A stretch of DNA of 53,345 bases from Paludibacteraceae bacterium (GTDB taxonomy: Bacteria; Bacteroidota; Bacteroidia; Bacteroidales; Paludibacteraceae). The DNA is taken from assembly GCA_024401495.1 (NCBI GenBank), contig JAKSKW010000013.1, positions 1-53,345 on the forward strand, written 5' to 3'. Both the position numbers and the translations under genes were made by a program. The notes under the pieces were generated by a model. That model did no database searches. It was not told where the DNA came from and saw only the letters and a list, made by a program, of their open reading frames with translations. This document shows, one piece after another, positions 36,236 to 45,173 of the stretch; position 1 is the first letter of the stretch; every line of letters begins with the position of its first letter.

Positions 36236-37657
36236 TTAATCTGGTCTGTTAGTCAGATAGGAATTGTCTCCCATCTTAACATCATCGTTGTTTATTTTCC
36301 ATGAGAATGTAGACGTAGGCTCTGACTTTCGTTCTGCGGCTACCTCACGAACACGTCCATAAGCAGGAGACTCATCGATTTCCTGTCCATCATCGAACAC
36401 CATTGCAGTTAATTTTTTCTTCGCAACTGGTTTGTCACGGTCAGCCGTAGGAGTAAAGACAGGTTCTTCATATACTTTTACAATAGTTGTTGTGTCAGTT
36501 CCGGAAGCCGACGTCGAAGTACCATTCTCTCCTGAATTTGTAACTACGGCTGTAACCTTGTCGGAATCCTTTGGTGCCTTATGGATAGGAGTTACCTTAA
36601 CCGGAGGTTTAGGAGTTTCGATCTGATCTGTAGGAGTCGAATTTATATCTTGATCCACACCAATAAGTTTATCCTCCGCAAGAGATTGTCCGGTAACGAC
36701 TACGGAGATTTTCAACTTATCTCCTAATCCCTCCACCTGGCTTGCACCCCAAATAATAGTTGCGTTATCGTTAACTTTCAACTGAATCATCTCCATTGTT
36801 TCAGACAACTCGTCAATTGTGACCTCCTTGTCGGAATATAGATAGTTCACCAAAACGCTTTTTGCGTTACGGATATCATTGTTGACAAGTAATGGTGAAG
36901 TAAGAGCGTCACGCATAGCCTGCATAGCTCGGTATTCGCCTGATACGCTTGCCGACGCTTCTGCCGAACCGATTACGGCGTCGCCAGAATCTGTCATGAC
37001 AGTACGAACGTCGTTCATATCCACGTTGACATAGCCAGATTTCACGACCATATCAGAGATACATCTTGCAGCTGTAGCTAGAATCGAGTCGGACAATGCG
37101 AAACTTGAACGCAATCCTAAAGCTTTTTGCATCGGATTCTTACCTTTCGGTACAAGTCTGTCGTTGGAGATAATAACAAGAGAGTCGACATATTTTCTCA
37201 TCTCTCGAATACCTTCCTCAGCATTTTTCTTTCTTACAGGACCCTCAAATGAGAATGGAGTTGTCACGACACCGATAGTAAGAATACCAAGTTCTTTTGC
37301 GACACGTGCCACTACAGGAGCCCCGCCAGTGCCTGTTCCTCCACCTAAAGTGGCGGTAATAAACACCATCTCTGTAGAATCGGACAACAAACGTCGGATA
37401 TTTTCCTCCTCTCTTGCCATTGCCACTCTACCGACATTAGGATCCGACCCTGCTCCAAGGCCATTCTTTCCGAGCAAGATTCGTTTAGGGACAGTAGAAC
37501 GTCTTAACGCAGTCTTGTCTGTGTTCATCAGAATGAAATCAACTCCTTCGATCTCATTGTTGAACATATACGACACAGCGTTTCCACCACCGCCGCCTAC
37601 GCCTATCACTTTGATAAACGTTTTTTCAGGATTAGGTATATCTAGAGTATCAATCAT
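36236..37657 (-). CDS. second FtsZ paralogue
   Basis: 473 residues. A full tubulin-like GTPase core (about 12-330): [27 protein letters not shown], the tubulin signature [31 protein letters not shown], and the T7 loop [11 protein letters not shown] with its acidic residues intact. GTP binding and catalysis should work. The linker (about 335-445) is Ser/Thr/Lys-rich and unlike the linker in the upstream FtsZ. The protein ends [12 protein letters not shown], which resembles the conserved Bacteroidota FtsZ C-terminal peptide. The ATG lies 8 bases inside the upstream ftsZ. It is diverged from that copy along its whole length, so not a recent duplication. Confidence 0.93.
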   Translation of the reverse strand: MIDTLDIPNPEKTFIKVIGVGGGGGNAVSYMFNNEIEGVDFILMNTDKTALRRSTVPKRILLGKNGLGAGSDPNVGRVAMAREEENIRRLLSDSTEMVFITATLGGGTGTGGAPVVARVAKELGILTIGVVTTPFSFEGPVRKKNAEEGIREMRKYVDSLVIISNDRLVPKGKNPMQKALGLRSSFALSDSILATAARCISDMVVKSGYVNVDMNDVRTVMTDSGDAVIGSAEASASVSGEYRAMQAMRDALTSPLLVNNDIRNAKSVLVNYLYSDKEVTIDELSETMEMIQLKVNDNATIIWGASQVEGLGDKLKISVVVTGQSLAEDKLIGVDQDINSTPTDQIETPKPPVKVTPIHKAPKDSDKVTAVVTNSGENGTSTSASGTDTTTIVKVYEEPVFTPTADRDKPVAKKKLTAMVFDDGQEIDESPAYGRVREVAAERKSEPTSTFSWKINNDDVKMGDNSYLTNRPD

Positions 37658-39026
37658 CTTCCTCGTCAGTTAAATCAACATCAATCTCTTTTGGTTTAAT
37701 TCTTGGTCCAGCCACCGGTGTTGGTTCTGGTTCCGGAATTGGTTCTGGCTCCGGTTCAGGAGTCGGAATCGGCTCTGGTTCAGGTTCTGGCTCTGGCACT
37801 GGGACAAAGACAGGCTCTGGCTCCGGTGCTGGAGCTGGTGTTGGTTCAGCTTTTTTGGCTGGATTACCAGCATATAGTTTATCTATATCATCATTGCTGA
37901 TAGTCACTCTCTGATTATTGCTTGCAGTAGAGACGTGAGTGCCACCCAAATAACGATCAGCTCTCATCTCTGATTGAGTCTGGACTTGTGGTTGGTTGTA
38001 GCCACCACCAAAAGAGTTAGACTGCTGTCTTGGAGCCTCACCAGCAAGTGTATTATCATCAACGTTCATACCAGTGACAACGACTGTAACTGTGATGTTT
38101 TCGCCCAACTCCTCATTGATAGAAGCACCCCAGATCAAGTTAGCTCCATGATCCTCAATCTGATCCTGGACATACTGACAGATAAACTCAGTCTCATCGA
38201 TTGTAGCCTCGTGTTCTGAAGAATAAGAGATATTCAACAAGACATCCTTAGCCTTCTCGATACTGTTATTGATAAGCAATGGTGAATTCAACGCCTCTGT
38301 GATAGCCTCCTTGGCACGGTCTGGACCGGAAGCTGTAGCCAAGCCCATAAGTGCGTCTCCGGAATTAGTCATGACAGTACGTACGTCATTCATATCCACA
38401 TTGACATAGCCATCACCAGTGATGATCTCAGCGATACCCTTTGCAGCCATTGCCAAAATCTCGTCTCCCTTAGAGAAACCTGCCTTCAAGCCAAGGTCGC
38501 CATATAGTTCACGGAATCTGTCTGTTGAGATTACGACAATCGCGTCGACCGACTCACGCATTCTCTGCATACCTTCCATAGCGTTCTGGATACGACGTCG
38601 GCCCTCGAAACGGAATGGGATTGTGATGATGCCGACGGTAAGGATACCCATCTCCTTAGCTGTACGAGCGATAACAGGAGCTGCGCCTGTACCTGTACCG
38701 CCACCCATAGCGGCAGTGACAAACACCATCTCTGTATCGACCAACATCTCCTTGATTTTCTCGATAGAGTCTTCCGCGGCCTGACGTCCCATATTAGGAT
38801 CGTTACCTGCTCCAAGACCTTTCTCTCCCAACTGGATATGGAATTCAGGCGGAATAGGACTGCGTCGCAAAGCCTGGCGGTCTGTATTACAAATTACAAA
38901 ATCAACACCTTTGATATGGTTCTCGTACATGTAGTTAGTAGCGTTTCCACCACCACCGCCGACACCAATCACTTTGATTATGTTTTTTTCTTCAAAGTCG
39001 TCTATTAATGTGAAATTTTCTTCCAT
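37650..39026 (-). CDS. ftsZ: cell division protein FtsZ (first copy)
   Basis: 458 residues. FtsZ is the tubulin-like GTPase that forms the division ring. The core (about 15-335) has [56 protein letters not shown] and T7 loop [11 protein letters not shown]. The linker begins with a Gln/Ser/Asn-rich part and then becomes a run of PEPEP-type units (about 390-440), strongly acidic. The C-terminus is [15 protein letters not shown] and lacks the hydrophobic peptide normally used to bind FtsA. The gene follows ftsA by 10 bases. Its stop overlaps the start of a second ftsZ (ATGATTGA), with a purine-rich GAGGAAG just before that start. Confidence 0.96.
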   Translation of the reverse strand: MEENFTLIDDFEEKNIIKVIGVGGGGGNATNYMYENHIKGVDFVICNTDRQALRRSPIPPEFHIQLGEKGLGAGNDPNMGRQAAEDSIEKIKEMLVDTEMVFVTAAMGGGTGTGAAPVIARTAKEMGILTVGIITIPFRFEGRRRIQNAMEGMQRMRESVDAIVVISTDRFRELYGDLGLKAGFSKGDEILAMAAKGIAEIITGDGYVNVDMNDVRTVMTNSGDALMGLATASGPDRAKEAITEALNSPLLINNSIEKAKDVLLNISYSSEHEATIDETEFICQYVQDQIEDHGANLIWGASINEELGENITVTVVVTGMNVDDNTLAGEAPRQQSNSFGGGYNQPQVQTQSEMRADRYLGGTHVSTASNNQRVTISNDDIDKLYAGNPAKKAEPTPAPAPEPEPVFVPVPEPEPEPEPIPTPEPEPEPIPEPEPTPVAGPRIKPKEIDVDLTDEEDD

Positions 39027-39036
39027 ATCCTATATT

Positions 39037-40431
39037 TTAGATTTCCTTACCACCGATGATATCCTCTGCCTTACCGACTACTCCATCAGTAACTCCTGTG
39101 AACAAGTCTCTCAAACCTCCAAAAATACCTTTTTTCTTGATTGGAGCTGGAGTCGGAGCCCCAACATCTTTCTTTCCTACAAGGACGCATGATTCAAGGT
39201 CACAAGACTCAAGTGTTCCAAGACATGCAGCAAACGCATTCATATAGCGAGCCGCCTTTGACATATTTCCGTTCACACCGTCCATAGTCGCGAAATACGG
39301 GCTGTACTTCTCATAGTAGGAATCTTTAATTTTACCAACTTCTGTATCCAAGCCCAACTCATTTGTGAATTTCTCACAAACTTTTTTCAAACGGGCTCCG
39401 TTTCCAGTAAGGATGATTTTTCTTGTTGAAGACAAAGCCTGCACCTTATTCATCTCACCAAGAACGTAAGCGATAAGTTCCTCCAATCGAGCCTCAATAA
39501 TAGCAGCCAACTCCGATACTACGACTTTGACGTCGGAATTAGGGATTCTAAGTATATTGTCTTCTTCAACACCTCCAGGATATGCGTATCCGTATTTTTT
39601 CTTGATTTTCTCAGCATCCTCTGTTGTCAATCCACATACATTCTTGATGTCTTTAGTAATCAACTTGCTTCCCAATGGCAACACTCTAACGTGACGGCGA
39701 ACATTATCACGATAAACGGTTACAGATGTTGACGACGCTCCCAAGTCGATCAATGTGGCTCCAACCTCTTTGTCTGCATCTGAAAGCATCACCTCAGCCA
39801 AGGCGAATGGCAAAAGTGTAAAGCCTGCCAACTCCACTCCGATTGTGTCAAGTGTTTTGGTGATATCCTCCTGAATACCTTTCTCAGCAGTAACAACACA
39901 GAAGCGGCCAATCACATTGTTTGCTCGGCTTCCTACTGCCTCCATTCTGATATCGTCGTCGACATTATATCCCTGGTTTACAAGGTCGAGAATAACCTCC
40001 TTGTCGTTCTGGACACGCTGACGGATATTCTCCTGAATTCTCTGAACCACTGGAAGATCAACATACTGATCGTTCAGGCGATATGGTTCCTCCTGGGCTT
40101 TTCCCTGTATTCCCTTTCCTCCAAGAGCGATATAAACTTTCTTGATTTCAACAGAAGTGCCGATGAAACTCTCTCCGATGGAATCCTTCATTTTGTTATA
40201 GATTCGCATAGCAAGATGCTTAAACATAGGGTTTAACACACCTGCCAACTCAACATAATTCACGACTCTACCATGTTTGACTCCCTTTGAGTCTGCCTCT
40301 TCTGTAGCAATAATCTTCGACACTTTCTTGTTCTCGTCAAGCAAAGCAGCCACAGCTCTTAGTTTTGTGGTACCGAGGTCAAGCACCACAGCTATTTTGT
40401 CCGTCAATTGTAGTGTATTCGCCATTGTCAC
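39037..40431 (-). CDS. ftsA: cell division protein FtsA
   Basis: 464 residues. FtsA is the actin-like ATPase that tethers FtsZ to the membrane. The N-terminal actin fold contains VVLDLGTTKLRAVAAL (phosphate 1), followed by an SHS2-type 1C domain. Later come TLIDLGASSTSVTVY (phosphate 2) and IILTGNGARLKKV (adenosine). The C-terminus KKKGIFGGLRDLFTGVTDG is a probable amphipathic membrane-targeting helix. It lies between ftsQ and the first ftsZ. The gap to ftsQ (111 bases) contains two copies of a palindromic repeat. Confidence 0.97.
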   Translation of the reverse strand: MTMANTLQLTDKIAVVLDLGTTKLRAVAALLDENKKVSKIIATEEADSKGVKHGRVVNYVELAGVLNPMFKHLAMRIYNKMKDSIGESFIGTSVEIKKVYIALGGKGIQGKAQEEPYRLNDQYVDLPVVQRIQENIRQRVQNDKEVILDLVNQGYNVDDDIRMEAVGSRANNVIGRFCVVTAEKGIQEDITKTLDTIGVELAGFTLLPFALAEVMLSDADKEVGATLIDLGASSTSVTVYRDNVRRHVRVLPLGSKLITKDIKNVCGLTTEDAEKIKKKYGYAYPGGVEEDNILRIPNSDVKVVVSELAAIIEARLEELIAYVLGEMNKVQALSSTRKIILTGNGARLKKVCEKFTNELGLDTEVGKIKDSYYEKYSPYFATMDGVNGNMSKAARYMNAFAACLGTLESCDLESCVLVGKKDVGAPTPAPIKKKGIFGGLRDLFTGVTDGVVGKAEDIIGGKEI

Positions 40432-40476
40432 TATAATTTTGATAGTATTTACTAAATTCTTTGTTCTTTGTTAATT

Positions 40477-40542
40477 GGGCAACCACAAGGGCTTGCCCCT
40501 ACGTTCTTTGTTTTCGGGCAATCACAAGGGTTTGCCCCTACG
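40477..40542. repeat. two palindromic units between ftsQ and ftsA
   Basis: GGGCAACCACAAGGGCTTGC-type unit at 40477-40503 and a near-identical copy at 40516-40542 (39-bp period), each with a GGGCAA/TTGCCC stem and ending CCCCTACG. They match the unit at 22981 after der. In the dcw transcript they would form two hairpins just before ftsA. Confidence 0.75.
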
Positions 40543-41277
40543 TCAATTTCTCGTACAGACCGCTTGATTGTCGTACGTAAGATCAATCTTCTTGTACTTG
40601 TTCCATCCTACTTTCGAGAAGCCACTCTTGTAGAGTTTCTTCAGACGTGTCATCTTCTTCTGATAACCCTCCGTCGATCCGAGCACGATTATCTGCGTCC
40701 CTACGCGCGGCACTATCTCTATTTTACCGTTGGCATCTATATATATCTGCTCAACCAATGCATTGAGAAACCTGTCGTTGTACACATAGTCGGCAAACTT
40801 ATATATATCTTCCTTCAGGTAGCTTTTGCTCAAAGTCTTCTCGCTCAACAACACCGGCACATAAGCTGTGAATGCCGTGGACGTACTCATCAAACCTCCT
40901 TCAGAATCTAAGTAAAGATGTTGTGTCGGGGTTTCGATTCTCATTATCGGCTTGCGCTGCTTGATATCTACACAAAGCATACCACTCGGACTCTTGTAGC
41001 ACTGAGCATCTTTTACGAATGGAATTTCAGTAATCTTCTGTTCCATATCGTGAAGCTGAATATTCTTATAGCTCAAGCCGTTTGGGTTAATTTTGGCAGC
41101 GTTGATGTATTTAAGGACATCCAGATCGTTAACGAACCTATATTCGGCACTGTCGCTGATATTTACCATTGTTCCTCTGCAACTCATATTCTTTGCTGTC
41201 GACGGCATTATGAATGTCATCGTTAGAGCATATATAGCCAACACACAAAGGCCCACTATCTGCAACTTTCTTCTCAT
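40543..41277 (-). CDS. ftsQ: cell division protein FtsQ
   Basis: 244 residues. Short cytoplasmic start, one membrane helix (about 6-24, LQIVGLCVLAIYALTMTFIM), then a periplasmic POTRA-like and beta domain with VDIKQRKPIMRIETP and LYLDSEGGLMSTS. The middle and end match the usual Bacteroidota FtsQ. It bridges early and late divisome proteins. The start overlaps the murC stop by 4 bases. Confidence 0.9.
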   Translation of the reverse strand: MRRKLQIVGLCVLAIYALTMTFIMPSTAKNMSCRGTMVNISDSAEYRFVNDLDVLKYINAAKINPNGLSYKNIQLHDMEQKITEIPFVKDAQCYKSPSGMLCVDIKQRKPIMRIETPTQHLYLDSEGGLMSTSTAFTAYVPVLLSEKTLSKSYLKEDIYKFADYVYNDRFLNALVEQIYIDANGKIEIVPRVGTQIIVLGSTEGYQKKMTRLKKLYKSGFSKVGWNKYKKIDLTYDNQAVCTRN

Positions 41278-42647
41278 ACCTTCGACAATAGAATATTCTT
41301 AATCTGAGGCAGCAATAGATTCACGTCGCCAGCTCCGATTGTGGCCAAGACCTCAACCTTGTGAGTGCGGACATAATCAAGCAACTCTTCCTTTGAAATC
41401 AGACGCTTGTCTTTCGCTGTCACCTTATCCAAGATGATTTGGCTTGTCACGCCCTCGATTGGAAGTTCACGCGCTGGATAGATATCCAATAGCAACACTT
41501 CGTCAAGAAGCGACAAACTTGCGGCAAACTCATCCGCGAAATCTCGTGTACGAGTGTAAAGATGAGGTTGGAACACTCCAGTCAACTTCTTATCCGAATA
41601 TAGTTTGCGCAACGACTCAATGCTTGCCTTCACCTCGTTTGGATGGTGAGCGTAATCGTCGATCAACACAAGATTATCCTGTTTGATGTGGAAATCGAAA
41701 CGTCGGGCAACACCCTGGAAACTTGCGATTGCGTTTCTGATCTCCTCATGCGACAATCCTTTCAAAAGCGATACCGCACATGTGGCGATAGCATTCTCGA
41801 TGTTGATGTAGACAGGCACTCCCAAGTCGACACCCTTCAATACTCCCAATGGATAGACCACGTCGAACACAATCTTTCCATTTGCGATCTTGATATTATC
41901 AGCATGGAAATCACCCTTCTCCACCGAGTAAGTATAGATCTTCACACCTTCCTTCACATTTGTCTTGATCGGAAGACCTTCCTTCATGATCAACGCACCA
42001 CCTGGCTTGATAAGCTCTACAAACTGCTCGAAGCCCTTCAAATACTCCTCGTATGTGCCATAGATATCAAGATGGTCGGCATCAGTCGCAGTGACTACCG
42101 CGATCTGTGGGGCCAAAGTCAAGAATGAACGGTCGAACTCGTCAGCCTCAACAACGACCAAATTGCTCTTGTTGGAAAGATGAAGATTACTCTCAAAATT
42201 CTTCGACAGACCTCCCAAGAAAGCATTGCAATCCAAGAAAGAATGGTGAAGAGTGTGAGCGATCATTGTAGTGGTTGTAGTCTTACCGTGAGTGCCCGCG
42301 ATACAGATAGCCTCCTGACTCTTTGTGATCTCTCCAAGAATCTGCGAACGCTTCATGATAGTGAAACCATTCTTCTTGAAGAAAAGATACTCTGTAAGAT
42401 CCTCTGGAATTGCCGGAGTATACACAACTAAGGTATAGTTAGGATTTTTGAAATCCTCAGGAATATACACGGTGTTATCCTCAAAGTGCACCTGAATACC
42501 CTCACTGCGAAGTTTGTCAGCAAGTTCAGTCTCTGTCTTGTCGTAGCCAGCCACTGAATAGCCCTTAGCATTGAAGTAACGTGCGATGGCACTCATTCCG
42601 ATTCCACCGATTCCTAAAAAGTAGATATTTTTAATTTTATCCAGCAT
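41274..42647 (-). CDS. murC: UDP-N-acetylmuramate-L-alanine ligase
   Basis: 457 residues. MurC adds L-Ala to UDP-MurNAc, the first peptide step of peptidoglycan synthesis. Features are the N-terminal YFLGIGGIGMSAIARYF nucleotide-binding motif, ATP loop GTHGKTTTTTMIAHTL (about 118-133), EADEFDRSF, DDYAHHPNEVKAS and the C-terminal FQPHLYTRTRDF. It lies 11 bases after murG. Confidence 0.97.
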   Translation of the reverse strand: MLDKIKNIYFLGIGGIGMSAIARYFNAKGYSVAGYDKTETELADKLRSEGIQVHFEDNTVYIPEDFKNPNYTLVVYTPAIPEDLTEYLFFKKNGFTIMKRSQILGEITKSQEAICIAGTHGKTTTTTMIAHTLHHSFLDCNAFLGGLSKNFESNLHLSNKSNLVVVEADEFDRSFLTLAPQIAVVTATDADHLDIYGTYEEYLKGFEQFVELIKPGGALIMKEGLPIKTNVKEGVKIYTYSVEKGDFHADNIKIANGKIVFDVVYPLGVLKGVDLGVPVYINIENAIATCAVSLLKGLSHEEIRNAIASFQGVARRFDFHIKQDNLVLIDDYAHHPNEVKASIESLRKLYSDKKLTGVFQPHLYTRTRDFADEFAASLSLLDEVLLLDIYPARELPIEGVTSQIILDKVTAKDKRLISKEELLDYVRTHKVEVLATIGAGDVNLLLPQIKNILLSKV

Positions 42648-42658
42648 TTCTCCAAAAA

Positions 42659-43771
42659 TTAAATCTCGTCAATAATCACGCTTGCGATTCGGTCTGCCGA
42701 ATCCTTTTCCGCCATTGCCAAAGCATTTTCCGCTATAGATGCGAGCGACGTTTCATCTGCCACAAGACGCAATGCCTCCGGTACTAATTTCTCGACGGCT
42801 TCAACATCCTTGATCATCACGGCCGCATTCTTTGTGGACAACGCCATAGCATTTTTTGTCTGGTGATCCTCTGCGACGTTAGGCGAAGGTACCAAGATTG
42901 ATGGCTTGCCAAGTAGGCAAAGTTCAGAGATTGAGCTTGCGCCTGCTCTCGACACTACAAGGTCGGCAACTGCGTAGGCATAATCCATTCGCGACACGAA
43001 ATCTGTGCAGATCAAGTTTGGATTATTACTCTCGTCTGCCTTCTTCTTAGCATTCTCGAAGTAATATTTACCAGTCTGCCAGATCACCTGCACACCACTC
43101 TGCTTGATTGCATCAAGACCTGCGATGATACTGTTGTTGACAGTGCGAGCACCAAGACTACCGCCAATCACAAGAATTGTCTTCTTTGATGAGTCGAGGC
43201 CAAAGAAATCGTAAGCCTCCTTAGCTCCCTTCTCAACATTCAACAAATCCTGACGGACAGGGTTACCAGTCATGATGATTTTATCTGCAGGGAAGAATTT
43301 GTCCATACCTTCGTATGCGACGCAGATTTTCTTCACCCCTTTTGCCAAAAATTTATTAGCGACACCTGCGTAGGAATTCTGCTCCTGCAAGAAAGTAGGG
43401 AAACCAAGTTTGCTGGCAGCGTAAAGAGTTGGGCAACTTGCGTAACCGCCAACACCGACAACAGCGTCCGGCTTAAACTCCTTAACGATTGATCTCGCCT
43501 TGAAATAGCTTTTTACAAAACGGCAGACAACCTTGATGTTCTTCAAGATTCCCGTCGGTGACATGCTTCTCACCAATCCGTTCACCTGCAATCCGATAAT
43601 TTTGTAGCCCGCTTTAGGCACACGCTCCATCTCCATACGGCCCTCTGCTCCAACGAATAGGAACTCACCGTTTGGGAAACGCTTCTTTAACGCATTAGCA
43701 ATAGAAATAGCTGGGAATATGTGACCACCCGTACCTCCACCACTGATGATGAATCTTTTGTTTTCAGCCAT
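42659..43771 (-). CDS. murG: UDP-GlcNAc:undecaprenyl-PP-MurNAc-pentapeptide GlcNAc transferase
   Basis: 370 residues. MurG converts lipid I to lipid II on the cytoplasmic face. ISGGGTGGHIFPAISIA (about 9-25) is the first glycine-rich loop; GVGGYASCPTLYAAS, VIGGSLGARTVNNSI and SRAGASSISELCLLGKPSILVPSPNVAEDHQ cover the donor site. It is separated from ftsW by a 147-base gap with no recognised gene. Confidence 0.97.
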   Translation of the reverse strand: MAENKRFIISGGGTGGHIFPAISIANALKKRFPNGEFLFVGAEGRMEMERVPKAGYKIIGLQVNGLVRSMSPTGILKNIKVVCRFVKSYFKARSIVKEFKPDAVVGVGGYASCPTLYAASKLGFPTFLQEQNSYAGVANKFLAKGVKKICVAYEGMDKFFPADKIIMTGNPVRQDLLNVEKGAKEAYDFFGLDSSKKTILVIGGSLGARTVNNSIIAGLDAIKQSGVQVIWQTGKYYFENAKKKADESNNPNLICTDFVSRMDYAYAVADLVVSRAGASSISELCLLGKPSILVPSPNVAEDHQTKNAMALSTKNAAVMIKDVEAVEKLVPEALRLVADETSLASIAENALAMAEKDSADRIASVIIDEI

Positions 43772-43918
43772 TTTTTTCTAAAATAAAGTCTTTGTTATCA
43801 CAAGCCGTAATCGCTTGCCTATTCAACATCACTATACACAATATCGATCATCTGCCCGGACAACTTACACACAATATTACAAAAAATCCTGAGCAGTGAA
43901 AATTCTCGCTGACGGTAC
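43772..43918. other. gap between ftsW and murG
   Basis: A 147-base gap in an otherwise tightly packed cluster. No ORF or strong hairpin is seen. It may hold an internal promoter for murG-murC-ftsQ-ftsA-ftsZ, but I see no exact TAnnTTTG element on the minus strand. Confidence 0.35.
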
Positions 43919-45172
43919 TTACTCCGTCAATTCTTCTACAGCAGCTTTTGTTTTAGCTCTGTTCTGTAGGGTCTTCACATGGTCACTCACCGAAATAATG
44001 ATTCCGAACAAGATACCAGTCATGAATATCGATGTTCCTCCTTTGCTGACGAAAGGCAACGGTTGACCAGTCACAAAGTCTCCCAACGCCACGCCTACAG
44101 ACATGTTTATCGCCGCCTGAAGGAATATCAGCACAGAACACCCGATGGTCATCATCGCATATACCATACTCTCTGATTTGTATGCGATCATGACAGACCT
44201 CCACAAGATACAAAGATATGAAAATATCAACAACAAACCAACAATTAAACCTAACTCTTCAAGAATAATCGAAAAAATATAATCTGAAAATGCTTGAGGA
44301 AGACGATATCTCTCTCTACCAGCAGCAGGTCCTTTTCCAACTAAACCACCACCAGAGACAGCCATCTTAGCATGAGACACTTGATAATTTTCGTCAGTGA
44401 CAACAAAATTAAGTTTAGGATCTTCTTCTTCCGATTTATTTCCAACGAATGATTTTTCCACACGAGCCACCCATGTCGGCAATCGATGCAACATTGGCAC
44501 CTCTTTTAGAATCTCCGCAGGCACTGTTTTTCCTACGATTCCCAATGTCAAGCCTAAGCCAACGAATAATCCGATAATTTTCATGAAAGGTTTAGCTTTA
44601 ATTCCCCCTGTCAGCAGCATGCAAAACGAAACTGCCGTCAAGAGTATTAGTCCAGATAGATTCTCTGCTCCAATTGGAAGAATTGACAACGCATAGACCA
44701 AAAGCAAAACCCACCAACCCGTCTTGGTAGGTGTCAATCCTTTAGGAGTAGAGAATTTTCCAATCCAAAAGGCAAGGAAAATAACATAGAACACCTTGAC
44801 AGCTTCAGACCATTGCACTCCGAAAAGTGTACGTCTGGCTCCATTGACCATAGCTCCAAAAGCCATCGTCGCCCACAACAAAATCACCGACACCACCGCA
44901 GCCAACGCAATGAACATGATGAATTTTGTTGAGAACAATCTTTTGACTCCGACATGAACTACGAACAGGATGGAAGCCAGTCCTCCTAATTCAAGGAAAA
45001 TATGTTTGTAAAACTGTCCATTAAAATCGCCATTCTTGACATATCTCAATGGCATTGCTTGGATTGAGCTGTATACTTCAATAAAAGAAACCGCAAGCAA
45101 TACCGCTATCGCTAACCATATAACGAGATCGCCAAGAAACAGCTTTTTGAAAAAAGCATTGCGATCTCCCAT
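43919..45172 (-). CDS. ftsW: peptidoglycan glycosyltransferase FtsW
   Basis: 417 residues with about ten hydrophobic segments. FtsW is the SEDS-family polymerase that works with FtsI at the septum. Recognisable pieces are GARRTLFGVQWSEAVKVFYVIFLAFW, a loop with VSHAKMAVSGGGLVGKGPAAGRERYRLPQAFSDYIFSIILEELG, and the C-terminal QPLPFVSKGGTSI motif. It lies one base after murD and its product pairs with the FtsI encoded upstream. Confidence 0.96.
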   Translation of the reverse strand: MGDRNAFFKKLFLGDLVIWLAIAVLLAVSFIEVYSSIQAMPLRYVKNGDFNGQFYKHIFLELGGLASILFVVHVGVKRLFSTKFIMFIALAAVVSVILLWATMAFGAMVNGARRTLFGVQWSEAVKVFYVIFLAFWIGKFSTPKGLTPTKTGWWVLLLVYALSILPIGAENLSGLILLTAVSFCMLLTGGIKAKPFMKIIGLFVGLGLTLGIVGKTVPAEILKEVPMLHRLPTWVARVEKSFVGNKSEEEDPKLNFVVTDENYQVSHAKMAVSGGGLVGKGPAAGRERYRLPQAFSDYIFSIILEELGLIVGLLLIFSYLCILWRSVMIAYKSESMVYAMMTIGCSVLIFLQAAINMSVGVALGDFVTGQPLPFVSKGGTSIFMTGILFGIIISVSDHVKTLQNRAKTKAAVEELTE

Positions 45173-45173
45173 A

